From contig WBMV01007501.1 in the NCBI GenBank assembly GCA_013396655.1, forward strand, positions 496,001 to 560,000: 64,000 nt of DNA, in the 5' to 3' direction. A program made the translations under genes and the position numbers. Shown piece after piece: positions 14,001 through 28,400 of this stretch; position 1 is the first letter of the stretch; every line of letters begins with the position of its first letter. The DNA comes from Campylorhamphus procurvoides. Lineage: Eukaryota > Chordata > Aves > Passeriformes > Dendrocolaptidae. The notes beneath the pieces were generated by a model. It had not been told where the DNA came from, made no database searches, and worked only from the letters and a program-made list of their open reading frames with translations.

Positions 14001-17000
14001 AAAACATACAAGTCTGGTGATCTTCCTTAGTCTCAATAACATGAGTTTCTTGTTGTTCCTATCAGAAACTTATCCCTCTTCCTCAAATTCAGTACAATCT
14101 CCTACTATGCTCCCCAGTTGCCTCCTGCATGTAATATACCACTTCATGATTCTGAGAATTTAGTGCTGCGTCAATTCACTGCCTTTGATGATGTGCATGC
14201 AACATAGCTAGACATTGGGCATTCATTAATAAATATCCTGCTTTGTTCCTTGTGATGGATGAAGAGATGTGTTTCAAATAGAGTGATGTGGTAAGTTGTC
14301 CCTTACCTACTGTGTCAACTGTGCTTCTGTGTCAAAATAACTTTGAGTTAACTCGAAAATACAGCGTATTCCAGTTGTTATTCTCTCCCAGATGACAGCC
14401 TTGTTGATTTCTGCTTGTATCTTCATGCCTAAAGCCTTTTTCCCCTACAGAAGGTCATTAAGTTTCACAGGGGCTTTTTTAATGCATGAAGCTACCAAAA
14501 TTAGTTTGTCTCTCAGCACCGCCCTGTTAGCATCCCAGAGACTAAACAAAGCTGCTTCCTCTGGAGACAGGAACTCAGAAAGGTCATCTCTTGACCCAAC
14601 CAGGCTGTGCATACGCAGTCTGTATCACTTAGGTTGTCTACGGCCTCAGTATAAATCACTACCAAGTAGTGGAAAGACAGAAGTTAACCTGAGTTTTAAT
14701 ACACGTTTTCAGGTGTGGGGGAGGAATGGGCTGAAAACAACAACTCAAACCAGAAAATAATCAACACCCACAACAAAACAAAGCCTGGAGACTCACTTAT
14801 TCTTCAGCAGAAAAAACCTGTAAGGGATGAGCAAAAAAGAACCCCGAACAAAAAAAAAAGAAACTCAGTCTCCTACATTGACTGTAAGAGGAAGCATCAT
14901 ACCCAAGGAGGAAGAGAGGTTGACTAGCCTTGGACAGTGAGTTGCCTGGCTGTTCAAGAAGAGCAGATGCCCTTGTGACAAGTTTGTGATGAGAACACTT
15001 GCGCTTTAGTGGGCATGTTTCCTAAAACATCCAATCTGATTTTAATAATCTGTTTACTTCTGGCCTGAGCTACATGGAAGCAAATGGTAACAGAGACTAC
15101 TAAGAGTCTCCTGAGCAATCCGGACTCAGTGGATTTTCTCAAAAATAGTTAAAATAAAAGATATTTGGACATAAGCAGAGTGGGACAATTTAGGACCTAA
15201 CAGTGTCTCAGAGAAGAAATTTGCGTGCAGATTAGGAAAGGATTCTCTCCTCTTCCTCTGTAACCCTATAGTGGGAACCATTAATAATAAACATTTGTCA
15301 TCTCTTTGTGAATGAAATAAAAGGGCTTCTCCTAATAACTGTGGTTAACACAGATGACTGGAGTGATGGGAGGTGGTGCTTTTTGCTGTAATTGCTATAG
15401 CACTGTGCATCTGGTTAACCATCTTATTTGGGCCACTCCTGAAGGCTGAATGTTGGTTTAAATGGACCACGGTCTGACTGGGAAAACCAATCTCACATGT
15501 AGTTTATCCCTGAAGTAAAAAAGCAGTTCTCTAAGCATATCACTGGCCTTATCCTCACAGGACTCAGATAAGGTTCAAAGGATGCTGGAAGGACTTCCAC
15601 AAGTGTTTAGTCACAATTTACTAAACTAAGTTGGTTTGTAACATCATGCAAATATTTACCAGGGCACAAAATCAAAGGATCTTAAAATAATGAAAATTAT
15701 TTATGTTTGTATTCTTATCCACCACTATTACAGTAATTGTCTTAAAAATAGATTCATGCATTTTTCTGTTTTCATTTCAATTTTTGTCAAAGACTGATGT
15801 ACCAGAATGTTAATGGTATATAATTATATATTCTGTAAATTAAAGCAGCATGGTGTGCTGGTTGGGAATAGCACATTTCACACTTCATTACTTCTGCTGC
15901 AACTCAACCAACGTTAAGTTCTGAATCTTCTGTTTCCAGCAGTCAGGGTTTCTTTGGCTGTTACTTTCTTTTTTTTTTTAAGTGTTTCTGGTCCCCAGTT
16001 CTTTGTCTTTTATCCACAAGCTATACTGTCTGCAGGGATGGACATGAAGATGGCGATGATGGAAATCTGGTGGTTTCCTCTAACAACAAAGACAGCTAAC
16101 AATGAAAGTGAGTGGTAGTTTGGGAAATGTATACAATGAGCGCTGGAGAGGGGACAGAACTACCACAAGTGGCCCAAAGTTCAGATTGCCATGGAAATGG
16201 TTACAGCAAATGGACCCAAAGGCTTGAATATTTCAAACCACAGCATGTGTCCCAAATTCATCAGATTAGGACAAATGCCATGACGCAAGATTGCTTTTAG
16301 GCTTTGAAATTGGAAGGTGGATTTTTAAACACAGAAGACATTTCTGAATGATCTGCAGAAATATATAAAAAGAATACACTTGGTGAATTAAGAGAGTCAT
16401 GAAACACTACCAACAACTACATCCTACTTTGACACCTCTGAAAATGTTATTTGTGCTGGCCCTTCAAACACAAAATAAGCACAAAGGAATGTGCATTTTT
16501 GCTACTGTAGCTATAAAAAGATTAAACCAAGATGCCACTGAAATCCACACCTTTCTCTACCTCTCAGGGTATTTCCATACTGATTTGAAGACAGTTTGGA
16601 TACTGGTAGTGAGAACAGAAGACAGTATCTTTGATTTACTTTGATTGGTACTGCAAAAGGAACTCATAGCACATTATAGACTTTCCATTCATCACAGAAA
16701 ATCCAGATGTGCTAAGTTCAAATTGACAATATTGTCAGAGTGGCTGAAGTATTAAACTGTAAACATAAAGGAGAATTTAAAGAGTTCTTGGTCACCTTTA
16801 AAAGACAAAAATCTTTGAATTTATTCATAGGAGTTTAAGAATTTCTGAATGATGAAACTAGCCACTTGTACGACACCAGCTCTAGCCATACCACAAATGG
16901 GAGCATTGGTAAGTTGCAATGCTTATTTGGTAGCTTAAAGCTGCACATGTGGATTTTCCAGGCAGCACCAGGAGTGCCCTATCTCCCACAGATCACATAT

Positions 17001-20000
17001 CTTACTGCATGCCACAGCAGAAGAAGCACCCTCACAGATGTGAAATCTTCCCCCATGCAGACCACAGACAGCTCAGCTCAGAGCCTTTGGTTTCAGTTTG
17101 GCTTCGAACCAGCAAGCGGAATGTATGCAACAAAATCTGCTGCTTTCAAAGTCTGTGCAACGTGCACAGACGGCATCAGTGGCAAAGCACAAGGTCCTTT
17201 GCTGTGAAGTTCTATGAAAAAGTCTCTCTCTTTACGTTTTAAATCATTCTCAAGTAGGCCCCTTACTGAAGCTGCAGGTTACACTATGCTAACAACAAAC
17301 TGATTCCCCAGGGATGCAGTTATATACCATTTCACAATGCTTCCCGTACTTTAAAGGATATAAACTCTTTTTAATGTCATAAACAAAAGCTGCCATCATT
17401 GCAATGGCACAGACGCTTCTATTTAAATAACTTCTATCATCTCCTTGTGCTTTCAAGCACTATGAAATGCCAAGACTCACAGTACCACCAAATTTTATGT
17501 GTGGACCATCAAGGCAAATAAGGGTTAAGTTTCTGGTCTAATATCACTTGGGAAGCCCAGAGCAGAAATAAAGACAAAATGCCCTGAGCAGCAGTCCTGC
17601 ACGATAACCCCAAGCACATCCATCTATAAAGGTACTTTATTTCAAGATGCACATTTTTCTTTCCAACTTGGCAGTTTGGCTTCTTTTTAAGACTTTTAAT
17701 TATAGCTCGAATTATGTTCAATTTATTTTTCCATGGCTGTTTTTTTCCTGTCTAGGACTCTACTGTTTTTTCCTCTCTCCAGAAACACCAAATGTTTTAA
17801 AATCTCTTTTGTTGTTAGCAAGCAGGAAAAGAGGAGAAATTTTTGAGAATGCCTCTCTCTTTCTCCATGGAGGAAACAAAACAGATGTTGTGCTCTCCTC
17901 AGGGAGAAGGATCCTATCACACAGCAGGTGTGAGCAAAGGCTGCTTTGCATGTGGAGAGGAAAGAGCCGCATTAAAGGATCTTGCTGGAAAAGCAAAACT
18001 GATAGCAAAAGCATTTGTTCTTTTGAGTTAGAAAGAGAAGTTCATTCACCTAAAGAAAAGAAGGGTTATGGAGAAAACAGTAGGGAAAATAACACCCTGC
18101 TTTGCATTGGCAGGAGGAACAAGGGCTACTGCCAACTTTCCCAATATTAATCTAGCATTTCCCTTAAAGCAACAGTTCTACAAAACAGGGAATGGCATGA
18201 AAATGTCTACTTTGGTTTTACAAAAGGTTTAATGCTTCAGCCTGAAACCAAGAATAGCCTATAGACTCCAACTCCCAAAACATTCAGAGCAAAATGTGGG
18301 TTTCTTTTAAATCTCATTATTTCTGAAGATGGCCAACACTGGCTTTTTTAGGACTTCAGGTTGCTATTACTAGGTAACCTTCACAACCTGAAAGATCTCC
18401 TGAACTCTTCTATTATGATGTCAAAAAATAATTTCAAAAATTCCCCAGCATAACAAGAAACAATTACTAAAATATAATTTCACTTTTTGAAGCACTTCCT
18501 TTGCATATATGTGAATACACAGTTAAGAAATAAAAATGTTTGTGTTAGTATCAGTAAATCTTAGACAACTCAGAGTCACTACAGAAGCACAGCCCATTGC
18601 ATATGGCAATAATTACACAGCAACTGGCACAGTTTGTTCTAATCCCGTGATGCTGGCCTCACTTAGGATGAAACAGTGATGCTCAGTCTCTATCACACAG
18701 GGGTAAAAAGGTCAGAGCAGCTTTCTCCATCTCCATGAAGACTGGCCCACTAATGTAAAGGGAAAAAAATATTTCTTTTGGAGTTTTAATTTTTGCTCTC
18801 TCACAGATCAAAGAGTATCTTCTCCTGCACAAATTAAGTCATGTTTGCATAAATGCCAGCTCTCTTTTAAGGAGACCCTTGCACTACAGGCAGCCAGTTT
18901 TATCTGCAGAGCTCAATTTAAAAGAAAAGGAGACATCAAATGATCTGGTTCAATGCTGCTTCCAAGATAAAATTTAAGAAGGGACAGGTGTTCATAGGCA
19001 TTATTTATACTGAAATGCAGGCCCAGATGCATCCCTAGAATGTCCAAACCTCTTCTTGTCACCTTCTCCGACATCTTTTTTCTTTTATGTGGGAATGATG
19101 CTACCACAAATAAGACCGTATTTACTTAGGAATGAAAGAGCTATGGTATTCAGGTACCCTTTTACTTGTTTAGTTCATCTGTTTAATTTTGATGGATGCA
19201 TTTTTGACAAGTCCTTGGTAAGCAAAACTGGCTGGTTTACACAGGGGGCTTAGGGTGCTGGAGGACAGGCAAGATGCTGCATATCTGCATATATAAGTAG
19301 GCAACAGCCAAATGCTGCTCACAATTGCTGAGAAAGGTTAGCACATTGTGTCATGAACACCACAGTTGTACAAATATCACCACTGAGTGAAGCAGGAAAC
19401 CAACAGAGTGCAGCACCAGAGGTGCAGGAGGAGAACACGGAGCCAAAGCTACAGCAGCAGACCTCTTCAGAAACACCCAAACCCATGTTCCCAGAAACTG
19501 TATGCCTTGGAGCAGACACCACAGCATAACAATTCATGGGCTCATTTTCTGATGCACACCAGAGCACAAACTTCTGTTCTTTGGATTAGTTATGGCAAAG
19601 ACCAGGGCACTGTCACTTCTTCACGACCTTCTTACTGCACATAACAATGTCAGAGTATTGCAAACAACCCCCCCACCCCCGGATCCTCTGAGGACTGAAA
19701 AGAATAAGATACATCTGCTTGGTTTGAGCTGCTTCTGGCTGACAAGTGAGGCCAGCCAAAGTTTGGAAGTGGAAACATTGCCTGGAATAACTACCGGCAA
19801 TATTCTAAGAATCCAATTCAGCTTTACATAGGAACACTAAAGCAACAGACAGCTAAAAACCTGGTTGTTTTCTTTTTGTGGCATCATGTTCTAACTGCAA
19901 ATAGTCACTGTGGCTTCAGTGCTACCTTTCTGACCCAGCAGCACAGGGACAAGGGACAGGTCTGTGCACGATGCCAGTGCCAATGCCCTGCAGTGGCCAA

Positions 20001-22229
20001 GAGGGCAGTGGTTCATTCTCCTTTTGTCAGGGGCAGGCCATAGGATATCAGCAAAGCAAGTGACTTCATCAGATCCTATAGAGCCATGTTTTGTAAGAAC
20101 AGAAAAAAGATCCCAAGTCCACACTGTCTTTACCTTTTTAATCTTTGCAGTGGAATGAAATGTATTCTGCTGCATACATGAGCCTCTGGAAATACTGAGG
20201 AGCCAGGCTAGGTTTGTCTCTCTTACCCAAATACACTGTATTTTCTGTTCTTAAGAAATAAACTGATTAATAAGTTTGAGCCCTCAAATAATAAGTAATT
20301 TGTGTGTACAACTAGGTTTGATTGACAACAGCCCAGTGGCGCACACTACCAACACGGCAACCTGCCTGCTGTAAGAGCAATGTGTTCTCCAACTATCAGA
20401 AAGCAAAGGGATACAGCTGCTGAAGGATGATGTGAAATTAAAGAGGGAATGAAACGTGTGATCTTATTTAATCACACCTGGTGCTTCAATTTTTCAGTAA
20501 CAGCACCCTGCTAGACTGTGTCAAATCAGTTCTACAAAGAAAAAAATTATAGTTGGAAAAATGAATTAACTGTTTCATCCCTGCTGTTAGCATGTTATTC
20601 TAGTCAGAAACATCTTTAGCAGTGGCTGTTAAAGATCTTTTTTCTCACATGAAAGGTGCTCAGTATCTGACTAAACGCTGCTCAGTGGATGACAGGGTTC
20701 CTGTACCAGCAGGTGAGCATGTGCCCTCCTCACTGAGAGAAGCACAGGTCTTAGGTGTGTGAATAAGATATTATTGTACACAAGAAATCTTTCTGGTCAG
20801 AATCAACTTGAAGGATCGAAGTGCCACATTGGAACCAGTCGTTGCTATTGGTTTCCTTAGGTGGGTGGCACATATGTGCAGAAAGACAGACAGGAAGCAG
20901 GACAGCTGGGGACAGCAGAATGCAGAAGGGCAAAAAGCAGCTCTTCCCTTGCTTTGGACACACTGCTCAGCACAGATTTCCTGCAAGAAAATAATTTACC
21001 CCAGTAACTCCCTGGTTTCTGTTTTCTTTCGGGCTTTCCTTTTTTGAAGGTTTTGTTTGTTTGTTTCAAGTCTTATTTTGCAGTTGGGGTTAATTTTAAA
21101 CATCAAATACAATTTGATTCTGCAGGCATTGCACGGTGTGATTACTGTGTCTCATTGGCTAGGCAGACACTGCTCCTCAGTGTGCCCTATGTACAAATAA
21201 ATCACTTGTGGTAATAGACACTAAGGTGCTCTATGTAATGAATAAAACACCAATTGTGGTCAAATGTTCCATTCTTTGGGGAAAAGGAAAAAAAATCCTT
21301 CTACATTATTTGATTCAGCAGCAGAAAACAAAAAGCCAAGGTATAATTAGCTTAACATAAACATCTTTATATTAAATTCATAGAGAAGAAAATCAAACAT
21401 GAAAAATAACTATCAGGCCTACATTCCGGTCTCCTCATTGAATTAATGTCACCAGTATGACACTGGATAAAGTAAGATATACAAGGCTATTGTCTGGATG
21501 AGCTCTGTGTTTGGAGAGTAGTTCATTTTTATAGGGCAGAAATTTCTTTGTGCAAGTGCTACTCTTTTAAGAAATAGGTATTTATTTGGATAGTACTGTC
21601 ATGAGATGTCTAATTTTTACCGTATGGATTCAGCCAATTTACTAAATCCTGAGGCATTAAAGCAAACACCTCAGAACAATTTTAAGAACATTGCAGTCTC
21701 TTCATCATCATACTCAGAGAGATCACCACATCAAGGAGCATTTTTTTAATAAATAAAAAAGATCTTCATAAATAGAACACGGTAACACTGCAACATAAGG
21801 GACTAATTTAAACCAGAGATATTTAAATTACTGAATATAATCACAGTTCAAATTACCAAAAAGGAACTCTTGGCTTAAATCAGTTTTAGTCTCATTTTAC
21901 ATTTTTAATATGTGTTTTCTTTTAGTGGACAGAACCACAGACAGAACTGAAATGGACTTAAATAAATAATCTAGTCTACCCCTTCACTTAAGATCAAGGC
22001 AAATATCCACACAGGTGACTCTCACCTATTCCTCACACATACAGTCCTGCTCTAATCCAATTCCCCCAAATACTCCATTGCAATACACTTACAATATGTT
22101 TCTAATACCCCAAGTAAACCTCCCTAGGTGCAAACTGAACTAATTACTCTCCCTCTTACCTTTGGGTAGGTGGAGAGGGCAGGATTAAATACCACTGTGA
22201 TTTTGTATCACAAATCCTTTAATACACCT
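8091..22229. other. Intronic DNA without recognised genes or repeats
   Basis: Fourteen kilobases of AT-rich non-coding sequence. The longest open frame, 13583-14011 on the minus strand (142 codons), has no domain I recognise and no splice-site context that convinces me. A stretch near 13430-13555 has LTR-like wording (AATAAA at 13485, then GTGTGTGGCTGGGGCC) but no defined ends. A short AT palindrome (TATATAATTATATA) lies near 15818, and a (TTTG)3-4 run at 21051-21065. Nothing else could be supported. Confidence 0.55.
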
Positions 22230-24015
22230 CCAAGATTGTCTCTCTCTTTCCATCTTTGTCCTTGTACCCTGGACCTAGGTCTTTGAGTATTTCCTCACGG
22301 GTCTTTTCTAAATCTCTGCTAACTCCTACAGCTCTTTTCCTGGCATTCTCCAGTTTGTCTATACTCTTCCATGGTGTGAAGCCAGCTCTGGACACCCTCC
22401 CAGAAGTGACAGACAGCCAACAGAAAAGAGTGAAGGATATCCTATGGCTTACACGTAAGACTCAGAGCTGCGTTAAAGTCTAGTCTCTTCCCCATTTTCT
22501 CCATCAGCCACATCCCAGTGTGACTCATATTCAGTTTGTGATATCCCAACACCACATGCTCTCTCACTGTGCCTTACTCAGATATCCCTTGTCTGTATAC
22601 ACACAGTTGTTTTCCTTCCTGGGGAAAACACTTCACTGCAGGCCTTACTTACACATGCTGAATTCCCATCTTACTCATTTTAACCTTTTATGCATTTTAT
22701 GAAGATCACTTGGGACTAAACGTGCCCTCCACTATATCCAAAGTCTACTGGAGCTTTTAGTGCCTCACGTGCTGCACTCTCCAGCCCATTGTTCAAGACA
22801 CTAATGAAAACCATGGCAGAACAGTCCTGGGGCAGAATCTAACAGCATTGCACTTCAGCCTCCCTCCCCATCTGACAAGTAAAAAATAACTGTGCCTTGA
22901 ACACAGTACTTCAATGAGTTCTTCACCTGCCTTACAGTAATCTCACCTACATGATTTTTTAACCTGTTTACTTTTATCTCTTACACCTTTTATTCGACTC
23001 AAAAAGGAAATTAGAGAGGTTTGACACATTTATTTTCTTAATAAATCCACACTGGCTCTTTTTCTATCAGCTTATTATCCTCTACATGTTTACAAATTGA
23101 TTAAAAATTTTCAGAAGCATTTCACCATGTATCAAAGTTAAGTTGACAGGCTGCCTCATTTTCCTGTTCAAATTTGCCCTTCCTCATCCTTCACAAGTTC
23201 TTAAGGATAAAAGTTAAAGTTAGGATTGGTCTCATCTGACTCCCAGGCATGCAGGGGTCAATTTCATGAGACCCTGCTGATATGACTGTGTCCAGCTTAT
23301 CTCCATTACTTCATCTCTGTCCCCCATTTCAGTTTGTGTTCTTTTCCCTCTATTTAAGTTAACTTAAACTGTTCCAGACATCCCATCACAACTAACCTGT
23401 TTGGGAATACTGAATCCAAGAAAGGCTGCTGTTCATCCTTCTCTTTGTGACCAACTTTCCCTTCCTTGTCTACAAAGTAACAGAACTCTAATTTCCCACA
23501 TTTCTCCCTTATTTCTATAGTATTGAAAAACCTGAATTTTAATACCCATTGTGGTTGCCACTCATTAAACTAGGTGTTTGTACTACTTTTTAGATTTGTC
23601 CCTTAGCAATGCATCATCCTCTTGTCATTAGTTACAGTATTCCTGATTTTCAAGTAATTGCAGAGGGCCTGAAGTACCTGTGATATTTTGTGTTTTCCTC
23701 CTTCAGTTGGACAGTCTGCTGCCGTGCCTGTAGTATCTTGTCTTCCAAAAGCATATCAGCAAACTTGAACTTTCTTTTCCCTCCTTTTCTAGCCCTTACC
23801 TATCAATTCCGTACTTCAAAGAAATCAGCTCTTTTAAAGTCCTTTGACATTATTCAGCTGCATTTACTCATTCCTTCCTTTCCTTCAGATCAGAAACTCT
23901 TTTGTGATCATTTTCACTCACATTGTCGTCTTCAAATTCTCAACCACTTTCCTCTGATGATTCAGAATAAAGTAAATTCCTCCACTAATTTCCTTTGCTC
24001 TCAGAAACAAAAATA
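22230..24015 (-). mobile_element. Old CR1/L3-type LINE fragment, minus strand
   Basis: This is a highly diverged LINE of the old amniote CR1/L3 group, reverse-oriented. The left end resembles the 3' region (CCTAGGTCTTTGAGTATTTC near 22270). Further right come segments equivalent to the reverse-transcriptase region: ATTGTTCAAGACACTAATGA near 22790, CAAATTGATTAAAAATTTTC near 23093, and TTACTCATTCCTTCCTTTCC near 23865. Many indels separate these matches, so it may be several overlapping fragments. It is in sense orientation relative to SAMD12. The old-family call rests on remembered consensus wording, and its edges are approximate. Confidence 0.65.
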
Positions 24016-24257
24016 ATCCTCTTTAGATTTTAACTCTTATTAGACAGCCTGGACAAGATTCAATTGACCAAGGGTGGGCATCTATTCACCTTGTCACCTC
24101 AGAGAAGAGGTCAGGCTCTCTCAGAGTGAGAATCAACTGACACCACAGTATATGCCTAACGCCAAATCACATCAAACATCTCTAATGGTTCATATTCTCC
24201 CTAGAGTGACCCACAGTGGGAAGCTCTGAGAATTAGCTCACACACTGGCATGTACCA

Positions 24258-25400
24258 ATCACAGAAGTGTGCCAGAAGGAAAGGACCTCTGGAGGCCTCT
24301 AGTACAACTTCTTGCTAAGAGCAGGAGTTGTGTCCAGCTGAGTCTGGAATATCTACAAGAAAGGAGATCCACACCTTCTCTGGGCCCATTCCACTGTTTC
24401 ACAACCCTTTCCCCTCTCCTTATATTTAGTCAGATTTTTCTGCATTAAAACTTGTGCCCATTTTTTCTTGTTCCAGTCTCATGCACATCTAGGAAGAATC
24501 TGGTTGTCTTTTCTGCACTCTCCCAACAGGCAGCTGCAGACAGCAGTAACCCACTCCCAAACCTTGTCTTCAGGCTGGACAAACCCAGCCCTTGCTCTGT
24601 TTTCTGCATGTGCTCCTGCCCCTGATCACCTTGGTGACCTATTCACGGACCCACTACAGTTTGTCGTTGCCTTTCCTGTGCTGAGCACAAAACTGCACAG
24701 AGTGCTCAGGATGTCATTGTGCTACTGACAAATGGAAGGGAATGAGGGGTTTCCTTGACCTGCTGGATACGCTGCTGCCTGTACAGCCCAGGATGTTCCT
24801 GTCCTTTGCAGCGAGGGCACAGTGCTTGCTCATACTTAATTGTTGTTTATTAAGGTATTTTTCAGAAAAGTCAGCCAGCCCCCAGCCTGTACTGGTGCTG
24901 TGGGTTATTCCATCACAGAGGCAGGACTGTGTTTGTTGAACTTCCCAAGTCTCTGTCAGCCCTGTTCTCTACTCTGTCCAGATACCTCTGAATGTCAGTG
25001 CTGCCCTCCAGCACATCAAACCCTGTCTCCAATTTGGTATCATCCCACAAATTTGTAGAGGGCGCACTCTGTCTCAACATCATGGTCACTAACAAAGGCA
25101 TTTGGCCACTGCTGTCCCCTTTATCAACCCCTTAGGGACACTACTCGGTTCTTCATCCACATCTTGTCTCCATATTAGTTCCATAAATCAGCAATCTGGC
25201 TACAGGGACACTGGGGAAGACCACAACAAAGGTGTTTTTAAAGTCAAAGTACACAACATGCACTGCTTCTCCCTTGCCCACACAGCTAGTTCGCTCCTCA
25301 CAGAAGGCAATCAGCATATTTTTGCCTTAGCAAATCCATGTTAGATACTGTTAGCTAACTCCTTGTTCATTGTGTGCCTGCACCCCTAAGCCAGAAAAGA
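24258..25400 (-). mobile_element. CR1 LINE, old and diverged, minus strand
   Basis: The element starts at its 3' tail (ATCACAGAAGTGTGCCAG at 24258). It continues through 3' UTR-like sequence (GGAGATCCACACCTTCTCTG, GTCTTCAGGCTGGACAAACC) into the decayed reverse-transcriptase end (GTATCATCCCACAAATTTG near 25036, AGCAAATCCATGTTAG near 25329). The right boundary is vague, at about 25345-25400. It is more diverged than the CR1 copies at 39.6, 58.4 and 60.0 kb, so probably older. It lies about 240 bp from another old CR1 in the same orientation. Confidence 0.8.
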
Positions 25401-28400
25401 TTAATTGCTCCTCTGTGTCATACATACAACTGCCTTCTGTCAATAGCTCTAAATAGTTAAAATGCTCCTTATCTCTTGGACCTTTCCTATCAATACTTCT
25501 GTTAGTTATTAAAAAAAATTCAAAAACTACTTCTCTTAGGCTTGTGGGCAGTAGATTCCAAATGTTAGTAAATGTGTCAGCTTGTTGACATAAACTTAGA
25601 GACAGCTTATATAAAGACGTATGGTATTTCTTAGTTAACACAACACACATTTACTATTTACATGATTTGCACTTTTATACACAACTCTTGAATGTTTTCC
25701 ATTCCTTATATTCTCATTATATTTGGGCATGAGTAATGATAGATTATGCTAGGTAATTTTTTTATTATTTGGGATTCATTTAAATTCTAGTTATAAAACA
25801 GATCTTAGAGTAAAAGTGAAATGCAATGAAAATGATGAAGAACAGTATTTTACAAATAAGATACAAAATCAAGGCAAAAATAAGCTTCTTGTTTTATTTT
25901 TAAAGTAACCGGTCTCATTAAGCAAGGAAGTATTACATTGGTGAACTGAATATCAGTTCTGGTTGCCATATTTCTCAAGAGCATAGAACTGGTAGATCTC
26001 ATCCTCTACTGCACAGATTTTGTTTATAGATTCAAAGACACAACCAAGCTTTTCAGCTTTTTTTTTTTCCTCCCAAGTGGTTTCTTATTTTTTAATGCAC
26101 TAGTCACAGAATTGAAATAGCTGAACAAACATGAAAAAGATATTATCTCTGCACCTGCAGAAATAAGAAAAGTTTAGCTCTTCAACAACAGGTGTTTAAC
26201 CAGTGACTTTCACAAATTCTGTTGTCTGACTTCCGTTGCATTGCAGCAGCAGCCACTGCTATACATAGAAAAATATGAATTTAAGTACTTACAAGAACAT
26301 GTGAGATCTAACTTTAGTCTGCTCTCTGGAGTTCAAATAAGTCCAATGTACTTTTCTTTAAAAAAGTAAATATGTAGCATAGTTTTAATTTAAAATTACA
26401 TTAAATATTTCATACGCACTTTGCACTGCACAGTTTGCAACTGTTGAAAATATTGCAGTATGTTAATCAATTTTTAGTTCTTTGCTTTTTTTTGAAGAGA
26501 ATGAGAAAAGTTAACCCCTGACAGGAACCTCACTGTGAAAAAAGACACAGCAGCACTCACACCGTGTAGAACCCAAGTGTGCGCTGGGAGGGAAGAAACA
26601 GGAATGGGGTAGATGTGAATAAAATTGTCTTTTGATATCCATAACAATGTTGAAATTATTTTCAAGCAAATATGTTGATGGCTTTAAAAAGCTTTTATTT
26701 CATGCTTTTGCAATTGGAACACAGGTTTTAAAATATCAAGCTATTCAAGCTGTAACGTGTAAAATATCTTGCTTCACTACTGCCAGTATTGGCCTCTTTG
26801 CATTGTTTGACATTTTTACTATCTCAGACACAGCTCTCAATGAAAAAGCTAAATGTGCCAAACAATGCTTTTAAAGCTCACAAACTGGTGTGCACTTGTA
26901 ACACTTTACTTGTCTCTATCTTCCCTTAATTATAAATGAAAATTCCTTCTAATTTATGCCCAGGCTAAGCCAGAAAATAGAGAGAACAGTTCTAAATAGA
27001 AACTAGAGATGCTAAAGTCCACAGTGCTGGCCATGGATGAATTTTATTTGCTGTTTGGCACATCTGTCAGGTACCTAGATCTGATGTGCTGATAAAACAA
27101 GACAGCTTACGGCAATAAACATGTCAGATCCATCTGTTCTTCAGGACATCAAGAAGAAAAGGAAACTGCTCCCTGCAGTATTCAGTACACTTGAGACCAC
27201 TCTGGAGAGGTTTCCCTCTGCTGCTGACAGCAATTCAGCTCAACCACCCCAAGTCAGTGGGTTTCCAACCCTGTTCCATGTCTTCCACCTGAGCACATTG
27301 TGTACCTGCGACTTCCTCTCCCTCTTCTCCACAGTCTGAGAATTGGTTGATGGCACAAGGATGTAACTATATTGGAAAGGCTTTGGGAGAGTCAGGAAAC
27401 AAAACACAGAAAAAAGAATGAAGCCCATACTGAGTCTACCTAACCCAGGGCTAAGCAACTGAAGGTGACCCTGAGCAGGTAATAGCTGCTCCGGGATGTG
27501 CCACCATTTGTCCAGCTCTCCAAAGTGTGGCTGAGGTCAATGCTGAACTACAACACTGGCAGCTCCCAAAGAGCCACCCCCTGCACGACTCCAACACGAA
27601 TCACACCAGCTGGAGCAGAACAAGCACAGAAACAGTTGACAGGACTGATGTGCTCATGACAGAAATCATCTTCCAGCAGGGTTTTTTTAACAAAAAACAC
27701 GTTTGAGCCACATGCAGTCACATTCAAGGAGTTTGGCAGCCATTCAGGGGATATGCTACTTCCTCACAGGAAGGCAGAATTAAAGGATTTTTACAGGATA
27801 TATACAACCTTCTGATAATGGGCTGACTATAATTATCTTTTAAGTCCAGTAACACACATCCATTTCTTGCTTTTGACTGGCATGAGAAGAGAGGGAAGGA
27901 GATCTCCAGGTAAAAGAACACAGGAGCCCCAGATAACATGCACAAAGTTCAGCTGCTTTCCAGAGGCAGCAGCCCTTAGTTTGGGCCATAGAAGGTAAGA
28001 AAAAAAATATGCAAAATCTCCTTTGTACCATATACTAGTTAAATATCCACATTGTCCAACCCACCTGAAAAGCAACTATCCAAGAAGTCAGAGCTCACTG
28101 GAAAAGATCCTGCTTTGCTCAGGTGGGTCACAGAATGGACAGGGGCTCTGGTGAAGCCCTGCAGAGAAAGGGGCAAACCACAGAAGTCTTGCGATGCGTG
28201 AGAAAGGACAAAGGTGGATCAGACCCATACTGACTCGTTCTACTATGCACCAGAAGCAAAGGATTCGGTATATCACCCACTGTAGCTCAAGGAAGTCATG
28301 CCCATTATCAGTTACTTAAAAAGGGCTGGCAAAATTGTGAAGGAAAAAACCCACGTAATCAGAGCTGAGGGGCTGATTACTGAACCCTAGAAATATCCTT

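Noticed and set aside
13583..14011. 142-codon minus-strand open frame
   Set aside because: No recognisable domain, no convincing start context and no splice-site or codon-use support. It is within the length range of chance frames in AT-rich introns.
17647..18150. 167-codon plus-strand open frame, the second longest in the window
   Set aside because: No domain seen, several overlapping frames of similar length on both strands, and no regulatory context.
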